The notes under the pieces: model-generated
What the model was told of the DNA's origin: nothing
The model's database searches: none
The model's input: only the letters and a program-made list of their open reading frames with translations
Part shown: positions 41,035 to 48,093 of the stretch, in pieces
Layout: every line of letters starts with the position of its first letter
How positions within the stretch are numbered: the stretch's first letter is position 1
Assembly: GCA_002409975.1 (NCBI GenBank)
Contig: DHOO01000070.1
Coordinates: forward strand, 4,027-52,983
Origin: Firmicutes bacterium UBA5388
Lineage (GTDB): Bacteria > Bacillota > UBA4882 > UBA10575
DNA length: 48,957 bases
Reading direction: 5' to 3'
Translations under genes and position numbers: made by a program

Positions 41035-41709
41035 CTACTGGTAGTAACTTAGTTTTTTCTCAGCAGTCTCAAATATTTTTGTTACCATCCAGTTCATAAA
41101 GAGGTAAAATAGACCAGCAACAAAAAGTGGGGTCGTTGAAAAGATTCTGGAAGACTCATTCTTAGCTACCCGGAAGAGTTCGGAGATCCCAAGGACCTGA
41201 ACCAGCGCACTGTCTTTAACCAGGGTAATAACTTCATTACTAATCGGTGGAAGAATTCTCTTTATTACCTGAGGAAGTATAATTCTGAAGAAAGTCTGTG
41301 CTTTGGTGAAACCTAATACCGCCGCGGCCTCATATTGACCACGGGGTATTGATTCAATTCCGCCACGATAGATTTCGGCGTAATAGGCCGCATAATTCAG
41401 CGAAAAAGCAATAATAGCCGCGGTAAAACGAGGCAAACTAAACCTCATACTCTCAGGGAGCATGTAAAACGGGGCAAAATATACGAAAATGAGCTGCAAA
41501 ATTAAAGGGGTCCCCCGCATAATGAGGATAAAAAGTTTTAAAGGACCGTTTATCCATTTTTGGGGAGACATTCTCCCCAGAGCAATTAATAGTCCTAGGG
41601 GGAGTGAAAAAAGGAGAGTAAGAAAAAATATTTGCAGCGATGTTAAAGCTCCATTGAAAAGAAGACTCAACAGTCGGAAAAAATCCGTCCCATTCCCAAT
41701 AGCGAACAT
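41035..41709 (-). CDS. Polar amino-acid ABC transporter permease (HisM/GlnP type)
   Basis: An inner-membrane permease of about 224 residues. Membrane helices lie near 20-42, 50-72, 88-110 and 185-208. The HisM-type EAA loop reads YEAAAVLGFTKAQTFFRIILP (about 126-146), and the upstream AYYAEIYRGGIESI block is characteristic. The start at 41709 is preferred since AAGGGG lies about eight bases ahead; the frame extends to ATG41733. It is separated from the binding-protein gene by a strong hairpin and a repeat, and from the ATPase gene by about 210 bases. Confidence 0.94.
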   Translation of the reverse strand: MFAIGNGTDFFRLLSLLFNGALTSLQIFFLTLLFSLPLGLLIALGRMSPQKWINGPLKLFILIMRGTPLILQLIFVYFAPFYMLPESMRFSLPRFTAAIIAFSLNYAAYYAEIYRGGIESIPRGQYEAAAVLGFTKAQTFFRIILPQVIKRILPPISNEVITLVKDSALVQVLGISELFRVAKNESSRIFSTTPLFVAGLFYLFMNWMVTKIFETAEKKLSYYQ

Positions 41710-41868
41710 TTTAAAATCCCCTTTTTCAAACATGTTAAGGCAATTAGGCCATTCCTTAATGTTACATAAAGATCATGGCTTTGACAGTTTGCTACTCAAA
41801 CTGCTGGTTATGATTGGGAAAGGGTTATGAGATTAAAGTAAACCCGTAACCCCTGTTTCATTAAGAAT

Positions 41869-41902
41869 AAAGCGGGGTGAGTCTGTGAGTTCACCCCGCT
41901 TT
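41869..41902 (-). terminator. Hairpin between binding protein and permease (amino-acid system)
   Basis: AAAGCGGGGTGA (41869-41880) and TCACCCCGCTTT (41891-41902) form a perfect 12-base stem followed on the minus strand by an AT-rich tail ATTCTTAATG. It is placed as in the two sugar systems, between binding protein and permease. Confidence 0.82.
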
Positions 41903-41955
41903 GTTTTCAATCGCTTTCATGTGTGCGGGAGGTAGCCGGCGCCGACGATTACTTT
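41903..41955 (+). repeat. TGGCT/AGCCA repeat family, copy 3 (partial)
   Basis: TTCATGTGTGCGGGAGGTAG and the following CCGGCG match the right half of the copy at 5452-5515 (TTCATGTGCGCGGGCGGTAG). Its edge runs into the last codons of the binding-protein gene, whose stop is at 41949-41951. Confidence 0.5.
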
Positions 41956-42755
41956 GCGACGACAGTAATATCTTTATCAAACCATTTGGTAGAAATCTCA
42001 CCGAGTTTGCCATCTTCAGCCATTGTTTCGAGGGTTTCCTGGAATTTATCTCTTAATTGTTTGTCGTTTTTACGAAAACCAATGCCATATTCTTCACTGG
42101 CTAACGCCTCATCAAGAACGTTGTAGCTTTTGCTTTTCTGTTGAATATAAAAACGGGCCACAATCTCATCCATCAGCACTACATCAAGTCCGCCCTGTTC
42201 TAAGTCCATAAGGGCGGTCATATTATCGTCGAACTCAATAACTTTAGCTAGTCCTGATTTAAACTCTTCAGAACTGTTCAAGGCATCGTTAGCGCTCGAA
42301 CCGGCTTGTAATCCTAATTTTTTTCCAGCTAAAGCAGAGAGAGAAGTAAAACCTGAGTCTGACCTGACTACTAATACTTGGCGGTTATTAAGATAAGGTT
42401 CGCTAAAAAGCATGGTCTCTTTACGTTCTGGGGTCATGGTCAGGCCATTCCAAATACAGTCGATGTTTTTAGTGTTAAGTTCTTGTTCTTTGGCATCCCA
42501 ATTAATAGGCTGAAGTTTTAGACTGATCCCAAGGCGGGAACAGACTTCGGTAGCAATGTCAATATCAAAACCAACTATCGCCCCGTTTTCATCTCTAAAA
42601 CCCATCGGTGGGAAACTATCATCAAGTCCAAGCACAAATTCGCCTTTTTTCTTAATGTCTTCCCAAGAGTTATCTTTTTGCGAACCGGTGCAACCGGAGA
42701 AGATTAATACCATAGCAACCGTAAGTATCAAAGCAGAGATAAGATGCCTCTTCAT
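41949..42755 (-). CDS. Polar amino-acid ABC transporter substrate-binding lipoprotein
   Basis: A 268-residue family 3 solute-binding protein. The lipoprotein signal ends in LIFSGC, with the lipid-carrying Cys at 22, unlike the two sugar-binding proteins of this window. The mature domain has the family's GEFVLGLDDSFPPMGF, GFDIDIATEVCSRLG and WNGLTMTPERKETMLFSEPY patterns. The substrate is a polar amino acid; which one cannot be told. ATG42755 has AAGGAGCG upstream. It is the first gene of the three-gene transporter set. Confidence 0.95.
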   Translation of the reverse strand: MKRHLISALILTVAMVLIFSGCTGSQKDNSWEDIKKKGEFVLGLDDSFPPMGFRDENGAIVGFDIDIATEVCSRLGISLKLQPINWDAKEQELNTKNIDCIWNGLTMTPERKETMLFSEPYLNNRQVLVVRSDSGFTSLSALAGKKLGLQAGSSANDALNSSEEFKSGLAKVIEFDDNMTALMDLEQGGLDVVLMDEIVARFYIQQKSKSYNVLDEALASEEYGIGFRKNDKQLRDKFQETLETMAEDGKLGEISTKWFDKDITVVAK

Positions 42756-42791
42756 AAATAATCGCTCCTTCAGAATTTATATTCATTAGTT

Positions 42792-42820
42792 ATTGTACTT
42801 GAAAAGGATGATATAGTAAA
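42792..42820 (-). promoter_or_regulatory. Promoter of the amino-acid ABC operon
   Basis: On the minus strand TTTACT (42820-42815) and TACAAT (42797-42792) are separated by 17 bases, about 37 bases before the binding-protein start. Confidence 0.55.
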
Positions 42821-42873
42821 GTGATAAAAGGTTAAAAACGCTCTCCCGTAGCCTATCTTTAATTAAGGAAACT

Positions 42874-42910
42874 AAAGAAGCTGTTCCTTAACTTCGGGAA
42901 CAGCTTCTTT
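42874..42910 (-). terminator. GCTGTTCC-type terminator after trpB
   Basis: AAAGAAGCTGTTCC (42874-42887) and GGAACAGCTTCTTT (42897-42910) form a perfect 14-base stem. On the minus strand, which is the trpB sense, the right arm ends in TTT. The core resembles the hairpins at 31658 and 36633. Confidence 0.82.
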
Positions 42911-42928
42911 CTTGGTGTTATTTTATAC

Positions 42929-44116
42929 TTATGATCTTTCCAGGAGACTGGCGATCTCGGCCACATCCTTGTCGCCTCGCCCTGAAAGACAGATAATGAT
43001 TGTTTGCTTTTGCTCTAGTTCAGCGGCAAGTTTTAAACCATAGGAGACGGCATGGGAACTTTCAATGGCGGGAATAATCCCTTCCACCTTGGAAAGTTTA
43101 AGGAAGGCTTCAACCGCCTCTTGATCGGTAACCGTAACATACTGGGCGCGACCGCTGTCTTTATAAAAGGAGTGTTCCGGTCCCACACCGGGATAATCTA
43201 GCCCTGCGGCGATCGAGTAAACCGGAAGGGGTTCCCCCTGCTCGTCCTGGAGCAGATAACACTTAAAGCCGTGAATGATCCCGGGTGTTCCCATAGTGAT
43301 GGTCGCCGCATGATCCGGAGTACTTAGACCTTTACCTGCTGGTTCCACTCCAACCATTTTAACTGCTTGGTCGCCATAAAAAGGAGCAAATAAACCGATA
43401 GCATTACTACCCCCACCGACACAAGCGACTAGATAATCTGGGAGTTTACCTTCTATCTCCAGCATCTGTTGCTTAGCTTCAGCGCCGATTACCGATTGAA
43501 AGTATTTAACCATCTCCGGATAGGGATCAGGCCCAACTGCCGAGCCCAGCATATAATAGGTGTCCTTATAATTAAGGATTAAATCGTTTAGTGCTTCGTC
43601 AACCGCATCTTTGAGAGTTCTTGTTCCGGTTTTAACCGCAACGACCTTAGCGCCTAAAAGCTCCATCCGGAAGACATTCAAAGCCTGACGACGCGTGTCT
43701 TCTTCTCCCATGTAAATAATGCATTCCATCTCAAATAAAGCGCAAGCGGTGGCAGTTGCTACTCCGTGCTGTCCGGCGCCGGTCTCAGCAATAATCCGCT
43801 TTTTTCCCAGGCGTTTAGCCAGTAGTACCTGACCAAGGGTGTTATTAATTTTATGGGCGCCTGTGTGGTTGAGGTCTTCTCGTTTCAAATAGATTTTAGC
43901 GCCACCAATTGCGTTAGTGAGACGTTCCGCAAAATAGAGCGGGCTTGGTCGGCCAACGAAATCCTTCAAGTAATAAGCCAGTTCATTTTGGAATTCTTCA
44001 TCCTCTTTGCAACGGTAAAAAGCCTGTTTAACCTCATCCAAAACCATGATTAAATCTTCGGGAACAAAACGTCCTCCATACTCACCATAAAAACCTGTCT
44101 TACTAGGTAAACTCAT
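42929..44116 (-). CDS. trpB: Tryptophan synthase beta subunit
   Basis: A 395-residue PLP enzyme that joins indole (or a related nucleophile) with serine to make tryptophan. The PLP Lys is K89 in HTGAHKINN, the catalytic Glu is at about 111 in ETGAGQHG, and the phosphate loop is CVGGGSNAIG near 233. The length and the opening FYGEYGGRFVPEDL put it in the TrpB1 group that normally pairs with TrpA. However, no trpA or other trp gene is adjacent: upstream is a gap and the M23 peptidase, downstream the ABC operon. It may work with a distant TrpA or as a stand-alone indole-salvage enzyme. GAGGAG lies about nine bases before ATG44116. An inverted repeat occupies its upstream leader. Confidence 0.96.
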   Translation of the reverse strand: MSLPSKTGFYGEYGGRFVPEDLIMVLDEVKQAFYRCKEDEEFQNELAYYLKDFVGRPSPLYFAERLTNAIGGAKIYLKREDLNHTGAHKINNTLGQVLLAKRLGKKRIIAETGAGQHGVATATACALFEMECIIYMGEEDTRRQALNVFRMELLGAKVVAVKTGTRTLKDAVDEALNDLILNYKDTYYMLGSAVGPDPYPEMVKYFQSVIGAEAKQQMLEIEGKLPDYLVACVGGGSNAIGLFAPFYGDQAVKMVGVEPAGKGLSTPDHAATITMGTPGIIHGFKCYLLQDEQGEPLPVYSIAAGLDYPGVGPEHSFYKDSGRAQYVTVTDQEAVEAFLKLSKVEGIIPAIESSHAVSYGLKLAAELEQKQTIIICLSGRGDKDVAEIASLLERS

Positions 44117-44147
44117 CTTAACTAGCTCCTCTCAACTATACTAATCA

Positions 44148-44255
44148 ATGATTCTACAATAAAGTACTCTACTTTTATTTCATGAACAGGGGTCTATTCA
44201 GTCTCTTTTATGTAGAGATTATTTATTGAGAATACTTCTTAGTGGTAGAATCATT
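44148..44255. promoter_or_regulatory. Inverted repeat in the trpB leader
   Basis: AATGATTCTAC (44148-44158) and GTAGAATCATT (44245-44255) are perfect inverse copies 86 bases apart, just upstream of trpB. Inside is a smaller TCTC/GAGA hairpin. It may be a leader structure or a small inserted element. The conserved T-box sequence was looked for and not seen. The remaining part of the trpB-M23 gap contains only the terminator at 44318. Confidence 0.5.
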
Positions 44256-44317
44256 TATAAAACTAATCCTACATTATTTAGGAGCGGTGGTCAAGAGATC
44301 ATTGATGAAAATAAAAT

Positions 44318-44346
44318 AAGCGGCTCCTGATGATCGGTAGCCGCTT
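44318..44346 (-). terminator. Terminator after the M23 peptidase gene
   Basis: AAGCGGCT (44318-44325) and AGCCGCTT (44339-44346) form an 8-base stem. On the minus strand it is followed by ATTTTATTTT, 84 bases after the gene's stop. Confidence 0.8.
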
Positions 44347-44429
44347 GAAACCCTAGATTATCTTTTAAATTAGTTTCTATCTTATGACTCGTCAGCTAAT
44401 AACCTTTTTTCTCTTTTCTCAACAATAAT

Positions 44430-45575
44430 TTAAATATAATTTAATGGATTTTTAGTCTGGCCGTTTTTAATGACTTCAAAATGGAGATGAGGACCGGTAC
44501 TGTTACCGGTTGAACCGATGGCTCCAATGCGCTCCCCTGCTCGGACTTTTTGACCGATGCGCACATAGATCTTGGACAAATGAGCATATCTGGTTTTTAA
44601 CCCATTACCATGATCAATTAAAATGCAATTGCCGTACCCGCCATTCCAACCTGCCTCCACAACTCTACCATCAGTGTAAGCATATACTCGGTTACCATGA
44701 GTTGCGGCAATATCTATACCCTCATGAAATCGTCTTCGTCCCGTAATAGGATGAATTCGATAACCATAAAGACTAGAGATTCTTTTACCACTGACTACTC
44801 CGTAATTAATCTTGCCACCCCTGGAAACGGTGGTTTTGGTTCCGATTTGAACGATGGCGTTTACCGGTTCTTGAAGGTTTTTTTCACTTATTATTTGAAG
44901 AGAACTTTGATACCCATTGAGTAGGGTAATGTGATAGTTAACCTCCTTTTGGCCTTCAACCCCTTCTTTAAGGATCTTTTTGTCATTCTTAAACAGACTA
45001 TGATCTTTTTTGTATTCTATCTTAAAAGGAACCGGTTCAACAACTAAATTTTCTAGTTCAATGCTCACATCTAAAACGGGGTTAAAAGGTTTGACGATCA
45101 GTTTTTCACCCGGGAAGATTTTATCCGGATCAACATCGGGGTTTAAAATTTCCAATTCGTTGACAGTAATCTGATTTGCTTTGGATAGATTCCAAAAATT
45201 ATCGCCTTTTTTAATCTCTATTTCAACTGCTGCTTCTTCAACAGCATATATTTTTTCCTTAGCTAGTTCTAAAGAGTCGATTTCCTCCGGCTTAACTTCT
45301 ACTTCTACAATTTCAACTTTTTGCGAAAAAGTAACCTTTTTGACCTGAGCGTTTTTATCAATATTAGCAAGGTACTGTTCCTGATATTCACCTAAGATAC
45401 GTTCTAAGGAATCTTTCTCCGAAACGATAAACCATGGTTCGCCATTGACCATAAATTGATAAGCTTTTTCTTTTTTAAAGGCCTCAACAATGATTATCAG
45501 GCGGGGCAAAACTGCGAAAAATAGAATTACTGCTGTTAATATTAATATGATCCTCTTTTTAATCAATGATGTCAC
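44430..45575 (-). CDS. LysM-G5-M23 peptidoglycan endopeptidase
   Basis: A 381-residue membrane-anchored cell-wall hydrolase. A single helix (about 8-28, RIILILTAVILFFAVLPRLI) anchors it. A region of about 30-115 has no clear domain. LysM, which binds glycan, lies at about 118-163 (IKKGDNFWNLSKANQITVNE), and a G5 domain at about 175-245. The LytM/M23 zinc metallopeptidase (about 262-381) contains FHEGIDIAA, supplying His and Asp, and HLHFEV, supplying the second His pair. The active site is complete, so it should cut peptide cross-links rather than be a regulator only. The gene stands alone on the minus strand and has its own terminator. Confidence 0.93.
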   Translation of the reverse strand: MTSLIKKRIILILTAVILFFAVLPRLIIIVEAFKKEKAYQFMVNGEPWFIVSEKDSLERILGEYQEQYLANIDKNAQVKKVTFSQKVEIVEVEVKPEEIDSLELAKEKIYAVEEAAVEIEIKKGDNFWNLSKANQITVNELEILNPDVDPDKIFPGEKLIVKPFNPVLDVSIELENLVVEPVPFKIEYKKDHSLFKNDKKILKEGVEGQKEVNYHITLLNGYQSSLQIISEKNLQEPVNAIVQIGTKTTVSRGGKINYGVVSGKRISSLYGYRIHPITGRRRFHEGIDIAATHGNRVYAYTDGRVVEAGWNGGYGNCILIDHGNGLKTRYAHLSKIYVRIGQKVRAGERIGAIGSTGNSTGPHLHFEVIKNGQTKNPLNYI

Positions 45576-46439
45576 ACACCTTCTGTCATTATAAAAAATG
45601 TTACTATGAATAAGGCATGAGGTGTGAAAATCATGAGCAAAACTAAAAAAGCAGAGTTGATGATGGTGATTTATTCCTGCCTTATGTTTTACAACCTATT
45701 CATGCCTGAAATAGCTCTCATAACCAGGAGTTCCGAAGTCTTAAAATCAGCCCAGCTTCAATAGGGATATGATATCTCTATGAATCTCACTTTTCGCACC
45801 ACCTCCCTAATTTAACTGGGCTTTTATCATGCATCCTAATTTTGGAAAACGAATTTAGTTTGACTTTTGCTTAGAAGGTGCGAAATGTAAGATGAATGGT
45901 CTCGATCATCAAAGTTAAAAATAAAGATAAAACATCTAATATTAATTCTAACATAAAATTATAACTAAGTTGATGGAAAAACATAACACTTATTATTACT
46001 TTGGGGCTAATGAAAACCCGGAGCTCAGTTGTTGTTTTCTCGGGGATCTTTCAGAGCTTGATCTTTCTTAAGCGAAACCGTCTATAATGTTCTTAAGCAA
46101 TGTATGAAGGAAAGCTCCTTTTTGTGGAACACATTAAGCTTAGGGAAAAAATAGGTAATTAATATGTAGAAATAAATATATATATATGTTAATATTTAGA
46201 CATATCAGTTAAGTGTCGGAAACATATAAAATAGTATAAGTCCGCTTGTATAATTAGTCTTAAAACACTCATATACGAACTAATTCGGATATACCAATAA
46301 TTAACCATCATATCTGAATTAGGTCGGGTATGAGAGAGTTCTACGACATATGGCAGTAAGATGGGGTCATTTTAGCTACCGATAGAAGAGTGGGGGAGGG
46401 ATTAGTATAGCTATTGTTGGTAGGAAGTTCTTCAAAAAC
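45576..46439. other. Long AT-rich intergenic region
   Basis: This gap holds a possible 43-residue gene (45633-45764). Other features are a near-palindrome ATAGGGATAT/ATATCTCTAT (45761-45781) and a 9-base inverted repeat TTTCGCACC (45792-45800) / GGTGCGAAA (45877-45885). From about 45890 to 46390 I see only AT-rich DNA with no convincing frame. A GGGGGAGGG ribosome site at 46392-46400 belongs to the next gene. Confidence 0.45.
45633..45764 (+). CDS. Possible small hydrophobic protein, 43 residues
   Basis: ATG45633 is preceded by GAGGTG about eight bases away. The predicted protein starts MSKTKKAELMMV, has a moderately hydrophobic middle (IYSCLMFYNLFMPEIALI, residues 13-30) and ends in a polar tail. 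A basic start followed by a short hydrophobic helix is a common form of small membrane proteins. There is no family match that I recognise, and a frame of this length can arise by chance. It is followed by palindromic sequences that could act as a terminator. Confidence 0.35.
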   Translation: MSKTKKAELMMVIYSCLMFYNLFMPEIALITRSSEVLKSAQLQ

Positions 46440-47744
46440 TTGAGTGTAATTTTGGGAGGAATAATATTTCTTATTATTATCAATTCGGTTTATTTATATA
46501 TTCGACCGCTTAGCAATGAAGCATTATTAAAAAAACTACAACCTTCTATTTTATTAATAAATACATATGACGACATAGGTAATCATTTAGCCCAAGGAAC
46601 AGGATTTATAATTAATCAAGATGGGGAGGCAGTTACGTGTAGACATGTATTGGAAGGTTCTTATAGTGCGGATGTCGTGTTTATGAATGGTGCTAAGTTT
46701 AAAATTAAAGATATAATTGCAGAAGATAATAAATACGATTTAGTAAGATTCACCATCCCTTTGGATCTGTATTCTATTATAAGATCTGGGGCGTTTGATA
46801 AAGAAAATGCGAGCAGAACTATCCTAAAGAAAGGAAAACTCAAGCTGAAATCAGTAACCGTAGTTGATTGTCTACCCGAAATTGGGGATCAAATATTTGT
46901 GGTGGGGCATCCAATGGGACTCCAGCAAAGCCTTTCCAATGGAATAATCTCTGCTATTCAAAATATTGATGGAAACGATAATGTAATTCAAATAACAGCA
47001 CCTATTTCCCCAGGTTCTAGTGGAAGCCCGGTTGTTGATTCAAAAGGTAATGTAATTGGTGTAGCTTCGTTTCAAATCAAAGGTGGCCAAAACTTAAACT
47101 TTGCAATACCGAGTCAAAAAATAGCTAAGTTAAAACCTCTTGAACCAATCGCACTTTCGAAGTGGGGATTAGGAGATGCAGGGATTTGGCTAGAGAACGG
47201 ATCAGAATATGAAAATCAAAAGGATTACTACAACGCAATTGCTTGTTATCATAGGTCAATTAAAGAAAAACCCACATTTTTAGCTTATATGAGAATTGCA
47301 TATTGCTATGAGGAATTGGGACAGTTAGATGAGGTAATTAAGACATTAGAGAATGCTTTGCAATATTACCCAAATAACTCAGAAATTTATTGTGCTTTAG
47401 GTGCAGTCTATTCCTTAGTAAATAAGTCTGTACTTGCCATATCTGCTTTTGAAACAGCTACTAAGCTTGACCCAGAAAATAAAGATGCGTTTTGGAGACT
47501 GGGGATTTCCTGTAGATATTTATATTACATTTCATCAAATCATTCTTATCTACTTAAAGCACATGAAGCATTCAAAGAAGTTGTGCGTATAGATTCAAAT
47601 GATTCTATTGGCCGTTATAGTCTTGGGGTGCTTTATGTGGATATAGGTGATTTAAAAGCAGCGTTAGAAGAATATGAGGTCTTAAAAGAACTAGATGGTG
47701 AATTAGCAAGAGAATTACATAAAAGGATATTATCAGAAAAGTAA
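46440..47744 (+). CDS. Membrane-anchored trypsin-like serine protease with TPR repeats
   Basis: A protein of about 434 residues with a single N-terminal helix (about 2-22, ILGGIIFLIIINSVYLYI). An S1C/HtrA-like protease domain (about 30-220) follows; the triad is visible as His in TCRHVLEG, Asp in NKYDLVRF and Ser in PGSSGSPVV. Instead of a PDZ domain, about five TPR-like helical repeats follow (about 240-434, such as GSEYENQKDYYNAIACYHRS and YCALGAVYSLVNKSVLAISA). It is probably an envelope protease whose TPRs recruit partners. TTG46440 has a poor ribosome site; in-frame ATA46407, six bases after GGGGGAGGG, would add a basic N-terminus IAIVGRKFFKNL before the helix. The region is AT-richer than the rest of the window, which suggests acquired DNA. 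Confidence 0.85.
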   Translation: MSVILGGIIFLIIINSVYLYIRPLSNEALLKKLQPSILLINTYDDIGNHLAQGTGFIINQDGEAVTCRHVLEGSYSADVVFMNGAKFKIKDIIAEDNKYDLVRFTIPLDLYSIIRSGAFDKENASRTILKKGKLKLKSVTVVDCLPEIGDQIFVVGHPMGLQQSLSNGIISAIQNIDGNDNVIQITAPISPGSSGSPVVDSKGNVIGVASFQIKGGQNLNFAIPSQKIAKLKPLEPIALSKWGLGDAGIWLENGSEYENQKDYYNAIACYHRSIKEKPTFLAYMRIAYCYEELGQLDEVIKTLENALQYYPNNSEIYCALGAVYSLVNKSVLAISAFETATKLDPENKDAFWRLGISCRYLYYISSNHSYLLKAHEAFKEVVRIDSNDSIGRYSLGVLYVDIGDLKAALEEYEVLKELDGELARELHKRILSEK

Positions 47745-48093
47745 TCACAAAATTATGAAAGCGGTATTGTCTCGATAACCTCAATTGAAAGTCCCTGCCA
47801 TACGTCGTAGAACAGCAGGGTTCCAGCTTTCGGGGCGCGGTAGGGAAAAGCAGAAAGCCTTTGGAAGAGGTAACTCATGAAGCCGGTCAAGTAAGTCGAA
47901 TCATGAAGCATACGCGCCCACATTGCCCAACCTAACCGCGGTCGCGGACGCCGGTGGGTAAAAAAGAGAGAATTCTGCTTAAGGTTGGGCAACGTCTGGA
48001 ACCCGCAAACGTTATATAAAATTGCGCACAAAGGCCACCGCATTCATGCGGCGGAAAGGGTCAGGAAAACCATGACTGGGAAAGGAATAAATA
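47745..48093. other. GC-rich, palindrome-rich spacer between accessory genes
   Basis: This spacer is clearly richer in G+C than the genes on both sides. It contains GCAGGGTTCCAG (47815-47826) opposed by CTGGAACCCGC (47996-48006), the attC-like pair at 47925-47990, and a CCGC/GCGG hairpin at 48038-48051. A 96-codon minus-strand frame crosses all of these and is taken as fortuitous. GGGAAAGGAA near 48080 is the ribosome site of the next gene. Confidence 0.5.
47925..47990 (+). repeat. attC-like integron recombination site (candidate)
   Basis: GCCCAAC (47925-47931) fits RYYYAAC, and GTTGGGC (47984-47990) fits the core GTTRRRY; with two more bases the arms are GCCCAACCT / AGGTTGGGC. The 66-base total length is within the range of attC sites. 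Inner L-box pairing is not clear, and no integrase gene is in the window. Confidence 0.35.

Noticed and set aside
13841..41045. CTACTGGTA shared by the flank of repeat copy C and the end of the amino-acid permease gene
   Set aside because: Only nine to ten bases match, and at 41035 they are codons of the permease; taken as coincidence.
44117..44317. T-box riboswitch upstream of trpB
   Set aside because: The conserved T-box sequence (AGGGTGGnACCGCG) and a terminator/antiterminator pair are not present.
47753..48043. 96-codon minus-strand frame in the GC-rich spacer
   Set aside because: It crosses the attC-like pair and several palindromes, and such frames often occur by chance in GC-rich structured DNA.
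47745..48093. Group II intron or retron RNA in the GC-rich spacer
   Set aside because: No domain V-like hairpin, GTGYG boundary or reverse transcriptase gene is visible.
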